Positions 33,436-41,947 of a stretch of DNA of 64,000 nt are shown piece after piece. The position numbers and the translations under genes were made by a program. The DNA is from Nonomuraea muscovyensis (GTDB lineage Bacteria; Actinomycetota; Actinomycetes; Streptosporangiales; Streptosporangiaceae), in contig NZ_JACHJB010000001.1 in assembly GCF_014207745.1 (NCBI RefSeq), positions 186,001 through 250,000 on the forward strand, written 5' to 3'. The notes under the pieces were generated by a model. That model was not told the origin of the DNA. It did not search any database and was given only the letters and a program-made list of their open reading frames with translations. Position 1 is the stretch's first letter, and each line of letters begins with the position of its first letter.

Positions 33436-34845
33436 TCAGCTGTCCCGCGGGACGTGGACGGCCGGCCGCGCGCGGTGGCCGGGGCGCGACGTGAGCGGAA
33501 CGGCCCGGTGTCCCGTGGCGAACCCGATGCCGGCCGCCGCGCAGACCACCGCCGCGAGCAGCAGCGCGGCCGCCGATCCCGCCCCCAGGCCGACACAGGC
33601 GCCCATGGTGGCGACGCCCAGCGTGGCCCCGGTCTGGCGGACCGCGTTCAGCACCCCTCCCGCCGCTCCCGCCGTACCCTCCGGCGCGGCGTCGATGATC
33701 GACGAGACGAGTACGGGCAGCACGAACGACACCCCGAACCCGATCAGCAGCAGCCCGACGGCGAGCCATCCGTAATCCGCCCCCACCAGCGTCGCCCAGG
33801 CGAGCACGCCGCAGCCCACCGTGATCAGGGAGATCCCCGCCAGGATGGGCGGGCGCGGGCCGACCCGGGCCGCGATCCGGCCGGTCAGCGGCGGGTTGAG
33901 CGCGAACGGCAGCGTCAGCGGCAGGAACGCCAGGCCGCTGGCGGCGGCGCCGAGATGATGGTCCCGCTGCAGCACGAGGGGCAGCACGAACAGCGTGCCG
34001 TTGAGCGCGAAGTTGACCGCCGCGCCCGCCGCCAGCCCGGCTCGCACGCCGCGGCTGCGCAGCAGCACTCGGTCGAGGACGGGCGTGGCGCTGCGCCGTT
34101 CCAGAGCGAGGAAGGCGGCTCCGGCCAGCGCGGTCGCCGCAGCCGACCCGGCCGCGTGCGCCCAGGAACCCGCGCCGGTCGCGATGAGCGCGTCCGTCAG
34201 CATCGCCAGCGCCGCGCAGGCGGCCAGCTGTGCCGCCCAGTCGATCCGCCGCTCGCCGCGCGGGCAGACCAGCGCCCGCCCGGCGGTCAGGGCGAGCACC
34301 AGCGCCGCGATCGGCACGTTGACCAGGAAGATCGCCCGCCATCCCGCCAGCTCGACGAGGGCGCCGCCGACGACCGGGCCGGCGGCCACCGCGGCGCCGC
34401 TGATGGCCGCCCAGGCGGCGACGGCCCGGATCCGGCCGGCCGGTTCCGGATACAACCGCGCGATCAACGCCATCGAGGCCGGCACGCACGCGGCCCCCGC
34501 GGCGCCCAGCACTCCGCGCAATCCCACCAGGACCGGCAGCGTCGGCGCGAGCGCCGACAGCGCGGAGGCCAGCCCGAACCCCGCCACGCCGGCCCGGAAC
34601 ACCCGGTGCGCGCCGTACCGGTCCGCCACCGCCCCCGCCGACAGCAGCAAGGCGCCGAACACCACGGTGTATCCCGTGGTCGCCCACTGCAGCCCGGCGA
34701 TGGAGATGCGCAGCGAGGCGGCCAGGTCCGGCTCGGCCACCGACAGCACCGTCATGTCCAGCAACACCATGAAATAGCCCAGCGAGATGCCCAGCAGGAC
34801 GAGCGGCCTGCGCCCGACTCGGGCGCGCACTTCGACAGTCGTCAT
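33436..34845 (-). CDS. MFS transporter, DHA2 (EmrB/QacA) type
   Basis: Proton-driven drug exporter of 469 residues with about 14 membrane helices. Family motifs: LLDMTVLSVAEPDLAASL (motif D1 region), DRYGAHRVFRAGV (motif A, GxxaDryGrkxxl type), and LIGFGVSFVLPVLVSSI. ATG 34845 (MTTVEVRARVGRRPLVLLG) follows GGAGATC. It is divergent from a LysR gene, its probable regulator. Confidence 0.92.
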   Translation of the reverse strand: MTTVEVRARVGRRPLVLLGISLGYFMVLLDMTVLSVAEPDLAASLRISIAGLQWATTGYTVVFGALLLSAGAVADRYGAHRVFRAGVAGFGLASALSALAPTLPVLVGLRGVLGAAGAACVPASMALIARLYPEPAGRIRAVAAWAAISGAAVAAGPVVGGALVELAGWRAIFLVNVPIAALVLALTAGRALVCPRGERRIDWAAQLAACAALAMLTDALIATGAGSWAHAAGSAAATALAGAAFLALERRSATPVLDRVLLRSRGVRAGLAAGAAVNFALNGTLFVLPLVLQRDHHLGAAASGLAFLPLTLPFALNPPLTGRIAARVGPRPPILAGISLITVGCGVLAWATLVGADYGWLAVGLLLIGFGVSFVLPVLVSSIIDAAPEGTAGAAGGVLNAVRQTGATLGVATMGACVGLGAGSAAALLLAAVVCAAAGIGFATGHRAVPLTSRPGHRARPAVHVPRDS

Positions 34846-34940
34846 GATCTCCACTGTCACGGGCCCGCGCGGGACGCTCCACCGGCTCGGCCGCACGCCC
34901 CGTTCGGAATCACCGAACGCCCGCCGGAGTTGTCAGTGAC

Positions 34941-35819
34941 GTGGAACTACGCCAGCTACGCACCTTCGAGGCGGTGGTCCGGCACCGGACGGTCACGGGC
35001 GCCGCCGTCGCCCTGGATCTGGCCCCCTCCACGGTCTCCGAGCAGATCCGCGCCCTGGAGAAGTCGCTGGGGGTCGCGCTGTTCGAGCGGACGGCGACGG
35101 GCATGACCCTGACCGACCCCGGCGAACGCCTGCTCGGCTGGGCGCGCCGCCTGCTGGACCAGGCCGAGCAGGCACGCCGCGACGTGACCGGGCAGCAGGA
35201 GGCGGTACGGCTCGGCGCGCTGGAGACCATCGCGGCCACCCACGTGCCGCGCGTGCTCGCCCGGCTCGCCTCGCGCCGCCCCGGCCTGCGGGTCGAGGTG
35301 CGCCCCAGCGTGAGCCGCGACCAGTTGCTCGCCGACGTCGCGGCCGGGCAGTTGGAGGCGGCGCTCCTGATGGACACCGGCGCCGCCCTCGGCGACCTCG
35401 GCTTCCCGCCGCCGCCCGCCCCGCTGACCTTCCTCGACGTCGGCACGGTGCCGCTCGTCCTCGTCGCGGCTCCGGACCACCCGCTGCGTGGGCGTTCGCC
35501 GGTGGACCCGGCCGACCTGCTCGGTGAGCGGCTGCTCGTGAACGTACCGGCGTGCAGTTTCTGGATGGCCGCCGACCGGATCATCGGCGACGGCCCCGAA
35601 CGCGTCCGCTCCGGCGGGGTCGCGGTGATGCGCGCGTGGGCCGAGCAGGGCCTGGGCATCGCGTTGCTCCCCGAGTTCGCGGTCGCCGCCGCTCTGGCGT
35701 CCGGCTCCCTGACCCGGCTGGCGCTCGCCGCACCGGACCTGAGCCTGCGCCTGGTCTGGCGCGGCGATCGCGAGCAGCTCCCCGGCCTGCGCGACCTCCT
35801 CTACGCCGCCGCATCCTGA
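34941..35819 (+). CDS. LysR family regulator
   Basis: Regulator of 292 residues. The N-terminal helix-turn-helix is MELRQLRTFEAVVRHRTVTG then LAPSTVSEQIRALEKSLGV then ALFERTATGMTLTDPGERLL. A periplasmic-binding-like effector domain follows (RLGALETIAATHVPRVLARL and later GLGIALLPEFAVAAAL). The GTG at 34941 lies 95 bases from the start of the divergent MFS gene, the standard arrangement for a LysR regulator of an exporter. Confidence 0.93.
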   Translation: MELRQLRTFEAVVRHRTVTGAAVALDLAPSTVSEQIRALEKSLGVALFERTATGMTLTDPGERLLGWARRLLDQAEQARRDVTGQQEAVRLGALETIAATHVPRVLARLASRRPGLRVEVRPSVSRDQLLADVAAGQLEAALLMDTGAALGDLGFPPPPAPLTFLDVGTVPLVLVAAPDHPLRGRSPVDPADLLGERLLVNVPACSFWMAADRIIGDGPERVRSGGVAVMRAWAEQGLGIALLPEFAVAAALASGSLTRLALAAPDLSLRLVWRGDREQLPGLRDLLYAAAS

Positions 35820-35821
35820 GC

Positions 35822-36262
35822 CCCGCCGCCGTGCGGCGATCGCGCGGCGCCGTCTCGTCGCCGACGAAGGCCCGGATCTCGGCGCCACGCAGCTCGACGC
35901 GGAACCTCACCTGCCCCGTCACCGCCGCGCCGGAGCCCGTCGCGATGACGCCCGTGCCCGCCCGGAACACCTCGACCGACCCGTTCGGGCGCAGGTAGAC
36001 GAGGTAGCCGGACTGCGCTCCACGCCTCGGCCGTGGCCGCCGCCGAGGAGAAACCGTCACGGAAGACCACGCCCTGGGCGTCCGGCACGATCCGCAGGTC
36101 CACGGTGTCGATCTCGGTCGTCCCGCCGGTGCGCCGCGTCTGCGCGGTCAGCCGGCACGGCCCCGGCAGCGTCGTCTCCCGTCCGGCGAGCGCGAGGCCC
36201 GCCGACGGCCCGCTCCCCCGGCCCGGCTCCCTGACGGCCGCCTTGCGTGCGACCGCCGCCCG
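35822..36262 (-). pseudogene. Fragment of a secreted concanavalin/laminin-G-like protein, frameshifted
   Basis: Protein-like sequence is split over two minus-strand frames. From about 36262 to 36030 one frame reads GPCRLTAQTRRTGGTTEIDT, VDLRIVPDAQGVVFRDGFSS. From about 36020 down to 35830 another frame reads SGYLVYLRPNGSVEVFRAGT, VTGQVRFRVELRGAEIRAFV. Together they look like a lectin/LamG-like or DUF1080-like beta-sandwich broken by a frameshift near 36025, with no start, and its end runs into the LysR gene. I see no intact gene here. Confidence 0.6.
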
Positions 36263-36269
36263 GGAGCCG

Positions 36270-36300
36270 TTGACCTCAACAGCGCTTGAGGTTGCAGGAT
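36270..36300 (+). promoter_or_regulatory. SoxR-box-like MerR-type promoter for the DsbA-like gene
   Basis: TTGACC (36270-36275) and CAGGAT (36295-36300) are 19 bases apart, the long spacer of MerR-family promoters. The spacer region holds the dyad CCTCAACAGCGCTTGAGG (36274-36291), 18 bases with 6-bp arms, the same length and arms as the E. coli soxS SoxR box. The gene starts about 60 bases further on. No soxR gene is in the window. Confidence 0.7.
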
Positions 36301-36361
36301 GGGTCGCCGGGAGAGCCTGCCCTGCGCCCCCGTCACACATCGATCCCCTCGAAGGACGTTC

Positions 36362-37000
36362 ATGAAGGTCGAGATCTACGCCGATGTGCTGTGCCCGTGG
36401 TGCTACATCGGCAAGCGACGCCTGACCGCGGCGCTGGACCAACTCGCCGACCGGGACCGGGTGCGGCTCGTCTGGCGCGGCTTCGAGCTCGCCCCCGACC
36501 AAGGCCGGACTCCCGGCCCCACGGCCGCCGAGGCCATGACCGGCTGGTGGGGAGACCGCGCGCAGGCCCGGATCGCCCACATCCGGTCCCTCGGCGCCGC
36601 CGAAGGACTGGAGCTCAACCTGCATCTGGCCCGGCCGGTCAACACCTTCGACGCGCACCGGCTGTGCCGGCTGGCCGCCGCCCGCGGCAGCGCCGACCAG
36701 ATAGTGGAACGGCTGCTGCGCGCCTACCACACCGAAGGGCTGAACGTGGCCGACCCGCAGGTCCTGCGCCGCCTGGGCGGCGAGGCGGGGCTGGCCGACG
36801 CCGAGGTGCGGGCTCTCCTCGCCGGCGACGACCACGCCGAGGAGGTCCGCGCCGACCGGCGTCGCGCGGCCGAGCACGGCGTCACCGGCGTCCCGTCCCT
36901 CGTGATCGACGGCCGGCCGCCGGTGCCGGGCGTCCAGCCGTCCGCCGAACTGCGCCGCCTGCTGGAGGACATCCCGCACGGTGTCGGCCGGCCCGGCTGA
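36362..37000 (+). CDS. DsbA family oxidoreductase, FrnE-like
   Basis: Cytoplasmic thioredoxin-fold protein of 212 residues. The N-terminus KVEIYADVLCPWCYIGKRRL carries the CPWC redox motif of 2-hydroxychromene-carboxylate isomerase/FrnE-type DsbA proteins. VTGVPSLVIDGR is the cis-Pro region, and NTFDAHRLCRLAA is typical of the family. ATG 36362 follows AAGGAC. The promoter upstream looks like a SoxR target, which would fit a role in redox or quinone stress. Confidence 0.92.
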   Translation: MKVEIYADVLCPWCYIGKRRLTAALDQLADRDRVRLVWRGFELAPDQGRTPGPTAAEAMTGWWGDRAQARIAHIRSLGAAEGLELNLHLARPVNTFDAHRLCRLAAARGSADQIVERLLRAYHTEGLNVADPQVLRRLGGEAGLADAEVRALLAGDDHAEEVRADRRRAAEHGVTGVPSLVIDGRPPVPGVQPSAELRRLLEDIPHGVGRPG

Positions 37001-37092
37001 GAACCAGCGCCCGCCCGATCCCTCATTCGGCGCCGGCAATCGGAACGCGGTCATCTCAAACGTTGCGAGACCCGGTGCCGGCCGGCTGGTGC

Positions 37093-37611
37093 TTACGGTG
37101 TGCGCCTGGCGCGCAGCACGGTGGCGGCGTCCTGGTGGGCCGGGGCGTTCCCGCCCTCCTTCGGGTTGGGCTGCCCCTGTCCCGTGTTGATCAGGTTGCG
37201 CAGGCTGCCGCCGAGGTAGCCGTTCCACGCGTTGGTGCACACGTCGTAGCACTCGTACTGCGGAACCAGGCCCACGTGGGTGAAGCGGACCTCGGCGCCG
37301 CCGTCCTTTTCGGAGATCTCGAAGACGACCTCGGTGCCCTTCCATTCGGCCTGGTCTTCGATGAAGTTGAAGAAGTTGTCCAGGACGAGCCATGCGACCT
37401 TCCGGCCGGGCACGAGTTCCGTCACGCGGATCCTGCAGCGGTGGACGTCCTTGTAGTGGTGGTCGAACTCGCCGCCGACCTGGTCGGTGACGCCCTCGAC
37501 CTCCTGGGACCACCAACCGCGGACGTTGGTGATGGCCTCGAATGCTTCCCGGGGATTTCGATCCACCGAGAAGGTGGTGGTGAAGTCCTGCTTCTGAGTT
37601 GCTTGCATCAT
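37093..37611 (-). CDS. SRPBCC (START-like) domain protein
   Basis: Protein of 172 residues with a helix-grip SRPBCC fold: FTTTFSVDRNPREAFEAITN, VRGWWSQEVEGVTDQVGGEF, RVTELVPGRKVAWLVLDNF and GTEVVFEISEKDGGAEVRFT. It belongs to the Aha1/polyketide-cyclase-like group and probably binds a small hydrophobic ligand. The start codon at 37611 lies inside a palindrome that is probably bound by the HxlR regulator encoded divergently, so regulation may act on both promoter and translation start. Confidence 0.88.
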   Translation of the reverse strand: MMQATQKQDFTTTFSVDRNPREAFEAITNVRGWWSQEVEGVTDQVGGEFDHHYKDVHRCRIRVTELVPGRKVAWLVLDNFFNFIEDQAEWKGTEVVFEISEKDGGAEVRFTHVGLVPQYECYDVCTNAWNGYLGGSLRNLINTGQGQPNPKEGGNAPAHQDAATVLRARRTP

Positions 37612-37665
37612 GCAAGCCACCTTATGTCGGTCGCTTTCATGACGCAAGCGCCTGCCCGGTAGACT
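37601..37665. promoter_or_regulatory. HxlR operator pair and leaderless promoter
   Basis: GCTTGCATCATGCAAGC (37601-37617) is a perfect 8-1-8 palindrome that includes the SRPBCC start codon. GCTTTCATGACGCAAGC (37633-37649) is a second copy with three changes. TAGACT (37660-37665) is a -10-like box 7 bases before the HxlR start codon, which suggests a leaderless message. Confidence 0.72.
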
Positions 37666-37672
37666 GGGGCGC

Positions 37673-38149
37673 ATGCTGGGGAAGACCTACGACTCACAGG
37701 TGTGCTCGATCGCACGCTCCCTGGAGGTGATCGGCGAACGCTGGAGCCTGCTGATCGTTCGCGACGCCCTGTTCGGGGGGGCCACCCGCTACAGCGACTT
37801 CCAGCGCAACCTGGGCATCGCGACCAACATCCTCAAGGCCCGGCTCGACGGCTTCGTCGAGGCTGGGATCATGCGGCGCCACAAGTACTCCGAGCAGCCC
37901 GAACTCCACGAGTACCTGCTGACCGACAAGGGGCGCGCGCTCGCGCCCGCGCTGGTCGCGCTCACCGAGTGGGGCGACCGGTGGGCGACCGACGGGGAGC
38001 CGCCGATCCTCTACACCCACTCGGTGTGCGGCGCCGGGGTCACCGAGCAGACGGTGTGCGCCCACTGCGGCCGCGTGGAGGACCCGGCCGAGATCCGGGC
38101 CGTGGTCGGGCCCGGCATGCCCCCCGAACGCACACCACCGAAGGCTTGA
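37673..38149 (+). CDS. HxlR family regulator with C-terminal Cys motif
   Basis: Winged-helix regulator of 158 residues: CSIARSLEVIGERWSLLIVR, YSDFQRNLGIATNILKARLD, LTDKGRALAPALVALTEWGD. After the core it has a Cys-rich end, THSVCGAGVTEQTVCAHCG, with a C-x7-C-x2-C pattern that may bind metal or sense redox. It is divergent from the SRPBCC gene, with palindromes between them, and probably autoregulates and represses that gene. Confidence 0.92.
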   Translation: MLGKTYDSQVCSIARSLEVIGERWSLLIVRDALFGGATRYSDFQRNLGIATNILKARLDGFVEAGIMRRHKYSEQPELHEYLLTDKGRALAPALVALTEWGDRWATDGEPPILYTHSVCGAGVTEQTVCAHCGRVEDPAEIRAVVGPGMPPERTPPKA

Positions 38150-38298
38150 CCTCCAGCACGGTTGGCTCGCGACCGCGGCGCGGATGTCAGGCCCCCAGGT
38201 AGGCAGGCGTCGAGCGAGAACGAGCCCGGCCGTGCTGAGCGCGGCCGCCACGGCTGCACTTGGATTGCCGCCCGCGCCGCCGAGGTGGCCGAACGGCA

Positions 38299-39447
38299 CT
38301 ACTGGGCGTGCCAGAGGGCGGCAAGCTGCCGGGTGGCCAGCCGGGACGGTACGGCGCGCAGCGACGCGTCGCGTATCCACGCGGGGACGCCGGTCCAGCA
38401 GGTCAGCCGCGATTGCCGCGACGCCGCCCGCATGATGCGGTTGGCACGGGGTCTGCGCTCGGCGTCGTAGCGCAGGAGCCGCTGGGCGACGTCTGCCGGT
38501 TCGGCGCCGGTCAGGTGGCGGGTCAGCGCGGCCGCGTCTTCGAAGGCCTGGCTGGCGCCCTGGCCGAGGTCGGGTGGCATGGCGTGCGCGGCGTCGCCGA
38601 GGAGCGCGATCCTGCCGGCCGCGAACGAGGGCAGGGGTTCTGCCAGGCGAGTGATCGGGTCGACGTGGATGTCGGCGGGCGGGGTGGCCTCGATCAGTGA
38701 GGTGACGAGGGGGTGCCAGTCGGCCATCAGGGACAGCATCTGCCGGCGCGCCTCGTCCGCGCCGGGGGGCGGGCCGTGCTGGGCGGAGTCGGTGAACCAG
38801 TACAGGTGGTTCTCGCCGACGGGGAACAGGCCGAACATCGCCCCGCTGCGGCGGTCGACCAACTGGCTGGCGAGCAGGTCCGTCACCAGGCCGGGAGGGC
38901 GGGGCAGCATGCCGCGCAGGTCCATCCGGCCGGTCCGCCGCAGCCCGGGGTGGCCGGGAAAGAGCTGTCCGCGCAGCTTGCTGCCGAGGCCGTCGGCCGC
39001 GATCACGGCGTCCGCTCTCGCGACGGGGTTGCCGTCGCTGATCACGGTCACCCCGGCGGCGTCGGGCTCCAGGCGCTCGACCGGGGTCGCGGTTCGCGCC
39101 AGGTCGGCGGGCAGCGGGGCGCGTAGCGCCCGGTGCAGTCGCGCCCGGTCGATGATGGCGGGTGTCCCGATCTCCTGCTGCGCCTGAACCGCATCGGTGA
39201 CCAGCAGCGGCCGTCCGCGCCAGTCCCGCAATCCCGCGCGGGCGGCAGGCAGGACGTGCCCGCGAACGTCTCCGGCCAGCCCCAGCGCGTCCAGCGCGCG
39301 AAGCCCGTTGGGCATGACCACGATCCCCGTGCCCGCTTCCCGGAGCTCGGCGTCGCGTTCGAACAGGGTCACCTCGTGGCCCAGGCGATGCAGCCCCACC
39401 GCGGCCGCCACTCCCCCGAGCCCCGCACCGACCACCACGATCCTCAT
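38299..39447 (-). CDS. FAD-dependent monooxygenase (PHBH type)
   Basis: Flavoprotein hydroxylase of 382 residues: the dinucleotide motif VVVGAGLGGVAAAVGLHRLG, the DG motif IAADGLGSKLR and the GD motif RIALLGDAAHAMPPDLGQGA are all present. The group includes aromatic hydroxylases and antibiotic-inactivating monooxygenases; the substrate is unknown. ATG 39447 follows GGGAGG. It is divergent from a TetR gene with a palindrome in between. Confidence 0.94.
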   Translation of the reverse strand: MRIVVVGAGLGGVAAAVGLHRLGHEVTLFERDAELREAGTGIVVMPNGLRALDALGLAGDVRGHVLPAARAGLRDWRGRPLLVTDAVQAQQEIGTPAIIDRARLHRALRAPLPADLARTATPVERLEPDAAGVTVISDGNPVARADAVIAADGLGSKLRGQLFPGHPGLRRTGRMDLRGMLPRPPGLVTDLLASQLVDRRSGAMFGLFPVGENHLYWFTDSAQHGPPPGADEARRQMLSLMADWHPLVTSLIEATPPADIHVDPITRLAEPLPSFAAGRIALLGDAAHAMPPDLGQGASQAFEDAAALTRHLTGAEPADVAQRLLRYDAERRPRANRIMRAASRQSRLTCWTGVPAWIRDASLRAVPSRLATRQLAALWHAQ

Positions 39448-39475
39448 GGGACCTCCCTCACCGATTCACTACGAT

Positions 39476-39487
39476 CGTACTAGTACG
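39476..39487. promoter_or_regulatory. Palindrome between FAD monooxygenase and TetR genes
   Basis: CGTACTAGTACG is a perfect 12-bp palindrome midway in the 60-base divergent intergenic space. It is the obvious candidate operator for the TetR protein. Confidence 0.65.
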
Positions 39488-39507
39488 GCTATTGGTAGCA
39501 TGGTCGC

Positions 39508-40104
39508 ATGCCGCCCACCAATCCGGCCCGTCGCCGAGCTCTGGCCGATGCCGCCATCGATCTGCTGGCGTCCTCGGGCGTGCACGGACTGACCCACCGC
39601 GCGGTGGAGAAGGAGGCGGACCTTCCTCCGGGAACGGCCTCGAACTACTTCCGCAGCCGGGAGGCGCTGCTCGTGGCCGCCGCGGAGCGCATCGCCGAGC
39701 TGCATCACACCGACACCGACCGAGCCACCGACCAGGCCACCGCGCAGTCCGCGACGCTGGCCGACCTGCTGGCGGAATCGCTGCTCACCGCGGCGACCAC
39801 CCGGCGCAACCGCTACCTGGCGATCTTCGAACTCCAACTGGAGGCCGCACGCCGGCCCGTGCTCGCCTCGGCGCTGGCGGGCCTGCAGAACACGTCGTTG
39901 CGGATCACCGCCGGGCACCACGACAAACTCGGCCTCGCCATCCCCCGCGAGAAGATCCCCGCCCTGATCGCGCTCTACGGGGGTGCGCTGTTCACCCTGG
40001 TCACCGCGCCGGCAGGCAGCGTCAGCAGGGACATCGCCCGGGACGTGGCCCAGGTCATCGTGCACGGCTGCGCCGTAGGCGAGTCGTCTCGGCCGCCGGG
40101 GTGA
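39508..40104 (+). CDS. TetR family regulator
   Basis: Regulator of 198 residues. The N-terminal TetR helix-turn-helix is RRRALADAAIDLLASSGVHG, LTHRAVEKEADLPPGTASNY, FRSREALLVAAAERIAEL. The C-terminal ligand domain has no recognisable ligand clue. It is divergent from the FAD monooxygenase gene by 60 bases, the classic arrangement of a repressor with the enzyme that alters its ligand. Confidence 0.93.
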   Translation: MPPTNPARRRALADAAIDLLASSGVHGLTHRAVEKEADLPPGTASNYFRSREALLVAAAERIAELHHTDTDRATDQATAQSATLADLLAESLLTAATTRRNRYLAIFELQLEAARRPVLASALAGLQNTSLRITAGHHDKLGLAIPREKIPALIALYGGALFTLVTAPAGSVSRDIARDVAQVIVHGCAVGESSRPPG

Positions 40105-40127
40105 ACGGCACCGGGCCCCAGATCCTC

Positions 40128-40158
40128 TTGCGTTCGAGCGCGCTCGAAGCCATAGCGT
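40128..40158 (+). promoter_or_regulatory. MerR-type promoter with 16-bp palindrome
   Basis: TTGCGT (40128-40133) and TAGCGT (40153-40158) are 19 bases apart. The perfect palindrome TTCGAGCGCGCTCGAA (40133-40148) fills the spacer. This is the design of MerR-activated promoters. Transcription would start at about the ATG at 40166, so the message is probably leaderless. The MerR gene is the second gene of the unit. Confidence 0.75.
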
Positions 40159-40165
40159 TCCCACC

Positions 40166-41026
40166 ATGACGACACAGACCTGGATCATCACCGGCGCGTC
40201 CCGCGGTTTCGGACGCGCACTGGCGGAGGCGGCGCTCGCGGCGGGCGACCACGTGGTGGCGGCGGTGCGCCGGCCCGAGAGTGTGGCCGACCTGGAGTCC
40301 GCGTACCCGGACGACTGCCTGATCGCGCAGTTCGACGCCCGAGACGTCGCTGCCGCCTCGGACCTGGTGCGGGACGCCCTCGACCGCTTCGGTCAGCTCG
40401 ACGTCCTCGTCAACAACGCGGGCCGGGCCGTGGTCGGAGCGGTCGAGGAGGTCAGCGACGCGCAGCTGCGTGAGCTGATGGATCTGCACCTGTTCGGCCC
40501 CGCCGCGCTCGTCCGCGCGGCGCTGCCCGCGATGCGCGCGCGGGGCACCGGGACGATCGTGCAGATGAGCAGCCAGGGCGGGCGGGCGTCGTTCCCCGGC
40601 GTGTCGGCGTACTCCGCGTCGAAGTTCGCCCTCGAAGGCTGGTCCGAGGCCCTGGCCGGGGAGGTCGCGCCGTTCGGGATCCGCGTGCTGATCGTCGAGC
40701 CCAGCCGGTTCCGGACCGCCTTCAACGCGGCCGACGTGCTCGAGTTCGTCGAGGCGTCCGAGACCTACCGCGACCTGCTCGCCGACGTCCGCGCCGACAT
40801 GGCCGGGACCGACGGCCGCCAGGAAGGCGACCCGGCGCGGGCGGCCGAGATCATCGTGTCCCTCGCGCACGGTGACGAGGTGCCGCTGCGGCTGCCGCTC
40901 GGGCGCGAGGCGGTCGAGCGTGTCTCGGGTGCGTACCGGCGCGGTCTGGAGGAGGTCGAGCGGTGGGCCGAGACCGCCCGCAGCGCCGACTTCGAGGGCG
41001 TCCCGGCGTCGGTCCGGCCCATCTAG
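40166..41026 (+). CDS. Short-chain dehydrogenase/reductase
   Basis: Classical SDR of 286 residues. Motifs: the cofactor-binding ITGASRGFGRALAEAAL, NNAG in DVLVNNAGRAVVG, catalytic Ser in IVQMSSQGGRASFPGVSAYS, and the YxxxK motif as YSASKFALEGWSEAL. The NADP preference is unclear. It is the first gene after the MerR-type promoter and is followed 10 bases later by the MerR gene. MerR/SDR pairs of this kind are common in actinomycetes. Confidence 0.94.
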   Translation: MTTQTWIITGASRGFGRALAEAALAAGDHVVAAVRRPESVADLESAYPDDCLIAQFDARDVAAASDLVRDALDRFGQLDVLVNNAGRAVVGAVEEVSDAQLRELMDLHLFGPAALVRAALPAMRARGTGTIVQMSSQGGRASFPGVSAYSASKFALEGWSEALAGEVAPFGIRVLIVEPSRFRTAFNAADVLEFVEASETYRDLLADVRADMAGTDGRQEGDPARAAEIIVSLAHGDEVPLRLPLGREAVERVSGAYRRGLEEVERWAETARSADFEGVPASVRPI

Positions 41027-41036
41027 GCTGGCTGTC

Positions 41037-41585
41037 ATGGCCACCGACGATCTGATGACCAGGGCGCTCGAAACGCTCGGGGGCGACGCTCCGCTGTCGG
41101 TCGAGGCGATCCACCGCATCACCGAGCTGGTCGACGTGCCCGAGCCGATGACGATCGCCGAGGTCGCGGGCCTCCTCGACCTCTCGCCCCACACGCTGCG
41201 TTACTACGAGCGGGCCGGGCTGGTCGAGGTGGCCCGCGACAGCCACGGTCATCGCGTCTACGACGCCGAAGCGGTGCGGCGTCTGGTGTTCCTCACCCGG
41301 ATGCGGCTGTCCGGTATGCCGATGCGCGACCTGCAGCACTACATCTCGCTCGTCGACGCCGGGGAGCACTCGGTGCCCGAGCGGCTCGACATGCTGCTCG
41401 AACATCGCGACACCATCCGCCGCCGGATCCGTGAGCTGACCCTTTCCCTCACGGCGATCGACTACAAGATCGCCACGTACGGGGGCTCGACCGGGCCGGA
41501 CGTTCAGACCCTCGACGCCGTCACCGGCGCCGACCACACGACGCTGCCGGACGAGCCGAGGCGACGGGCGCTGCCGGCCGAGTGA
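41037..41585 (+). CDS. MerR family regulator
   Basis: Regulator of 182 residues. The MerR winged helix is MTIAEVAGLLDLSPHTLRYY, ERAGLVEVARDSHGHRVYDA, VRRLVFLTRMRLSGMPMRDL. A coiled-coil dimer helix follows (LLEHRDTIRRRIRELTLSLT). No metal-binding Cys set is seen, so it responds to an organic ligand or another signal. It probably activates the MerR-type promoter at 40128-40158 that drives its own operon. Confidence 0.93.
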   Translation: MATDDLMTRALETLGGDAPLSVEAIHRITELVDVPEPMTIAEVAGLLDLSPHTLRYYERAGLVEVARDSHGHRVYDAEAVRRLVFLTRMRLSGMPMRDLQHYISLVDAGEHSVPERLDMLLEHRDTIRRRIRELTLSLTAIDYKIATYGGSTGPDVQTLDAVTGADHTTLPDEPRRRALPAE

Positions 41586-41822
41586 GAGACTCCGACGCTC
41601 GCCGGACCGCCATCCGGCCCGACGGCGGCGCGCGGCGCACGCTGACGTCACCGCGGCCCACCGTCATCGTCCTCGCCGGACTGGTGGCCAACCTCGCCGA
41701 GCCGGGCCGCGAGGACATGCTGGAGGTGTTCGCCCTCGGGCGGCACCCGCGGCCTGACCTCGCGACACGGCGCGGGGCGGCCTCTCTTGATTGGCGGTGG
41801 AGTCGCGCGCCAGGATGACTGC

Positions 41823-41921
41823 ATGCGACCGTGGATGAAGGTCCTGTGCGTGGTCCTGATCGTGGCCCTCGCCGGCACCGCGCTGCTCACAGCGGCGAGC
41901 TTCGTCGTGAGCCTCTTCTAG
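41823..41921 (+). CDS. Small single-span membrane protein, 32 residues
   Basis: A 32-codon frame (MRPWMKVLCVVLIVALAG, then TALLTAASFVVSLF) forms one transmembrane helix with a basic N-terminus. TTGATT (41787-41792) and CAGGAT (41811-41816), 18 bases apart, form a promoter with its start point near the ATG, so the message may be leaderless; AGGATG upstream is a weak ribosome site. I know similar tiny membrane proteins from actinomycetes only as hypothetical proteins. Function unknown. Confidence 0.6.
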   Translation: MRPWMKVLCVVLIVALAGTALLTAASFVVSLF

Positions 41922-41947
41922 CAGCCGATGCTCCGCCGCGTCCTGGG

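Noticed and set aside
38150-38298. Possible membrane-protein tail on the minus strand (STAGLVLARRLPTWGPDIRA)
   Set aside because: There is no start and no extension into a family I know, so it is too short to support as a gene remnant.
41582-41818. 78-codon frame overlapping the MerR stop codon
   Set aside because: The GTGA overlap is suggestive, but there is no ribosome site, no recognisable domain, and the composition looks like random high-GC sequence.
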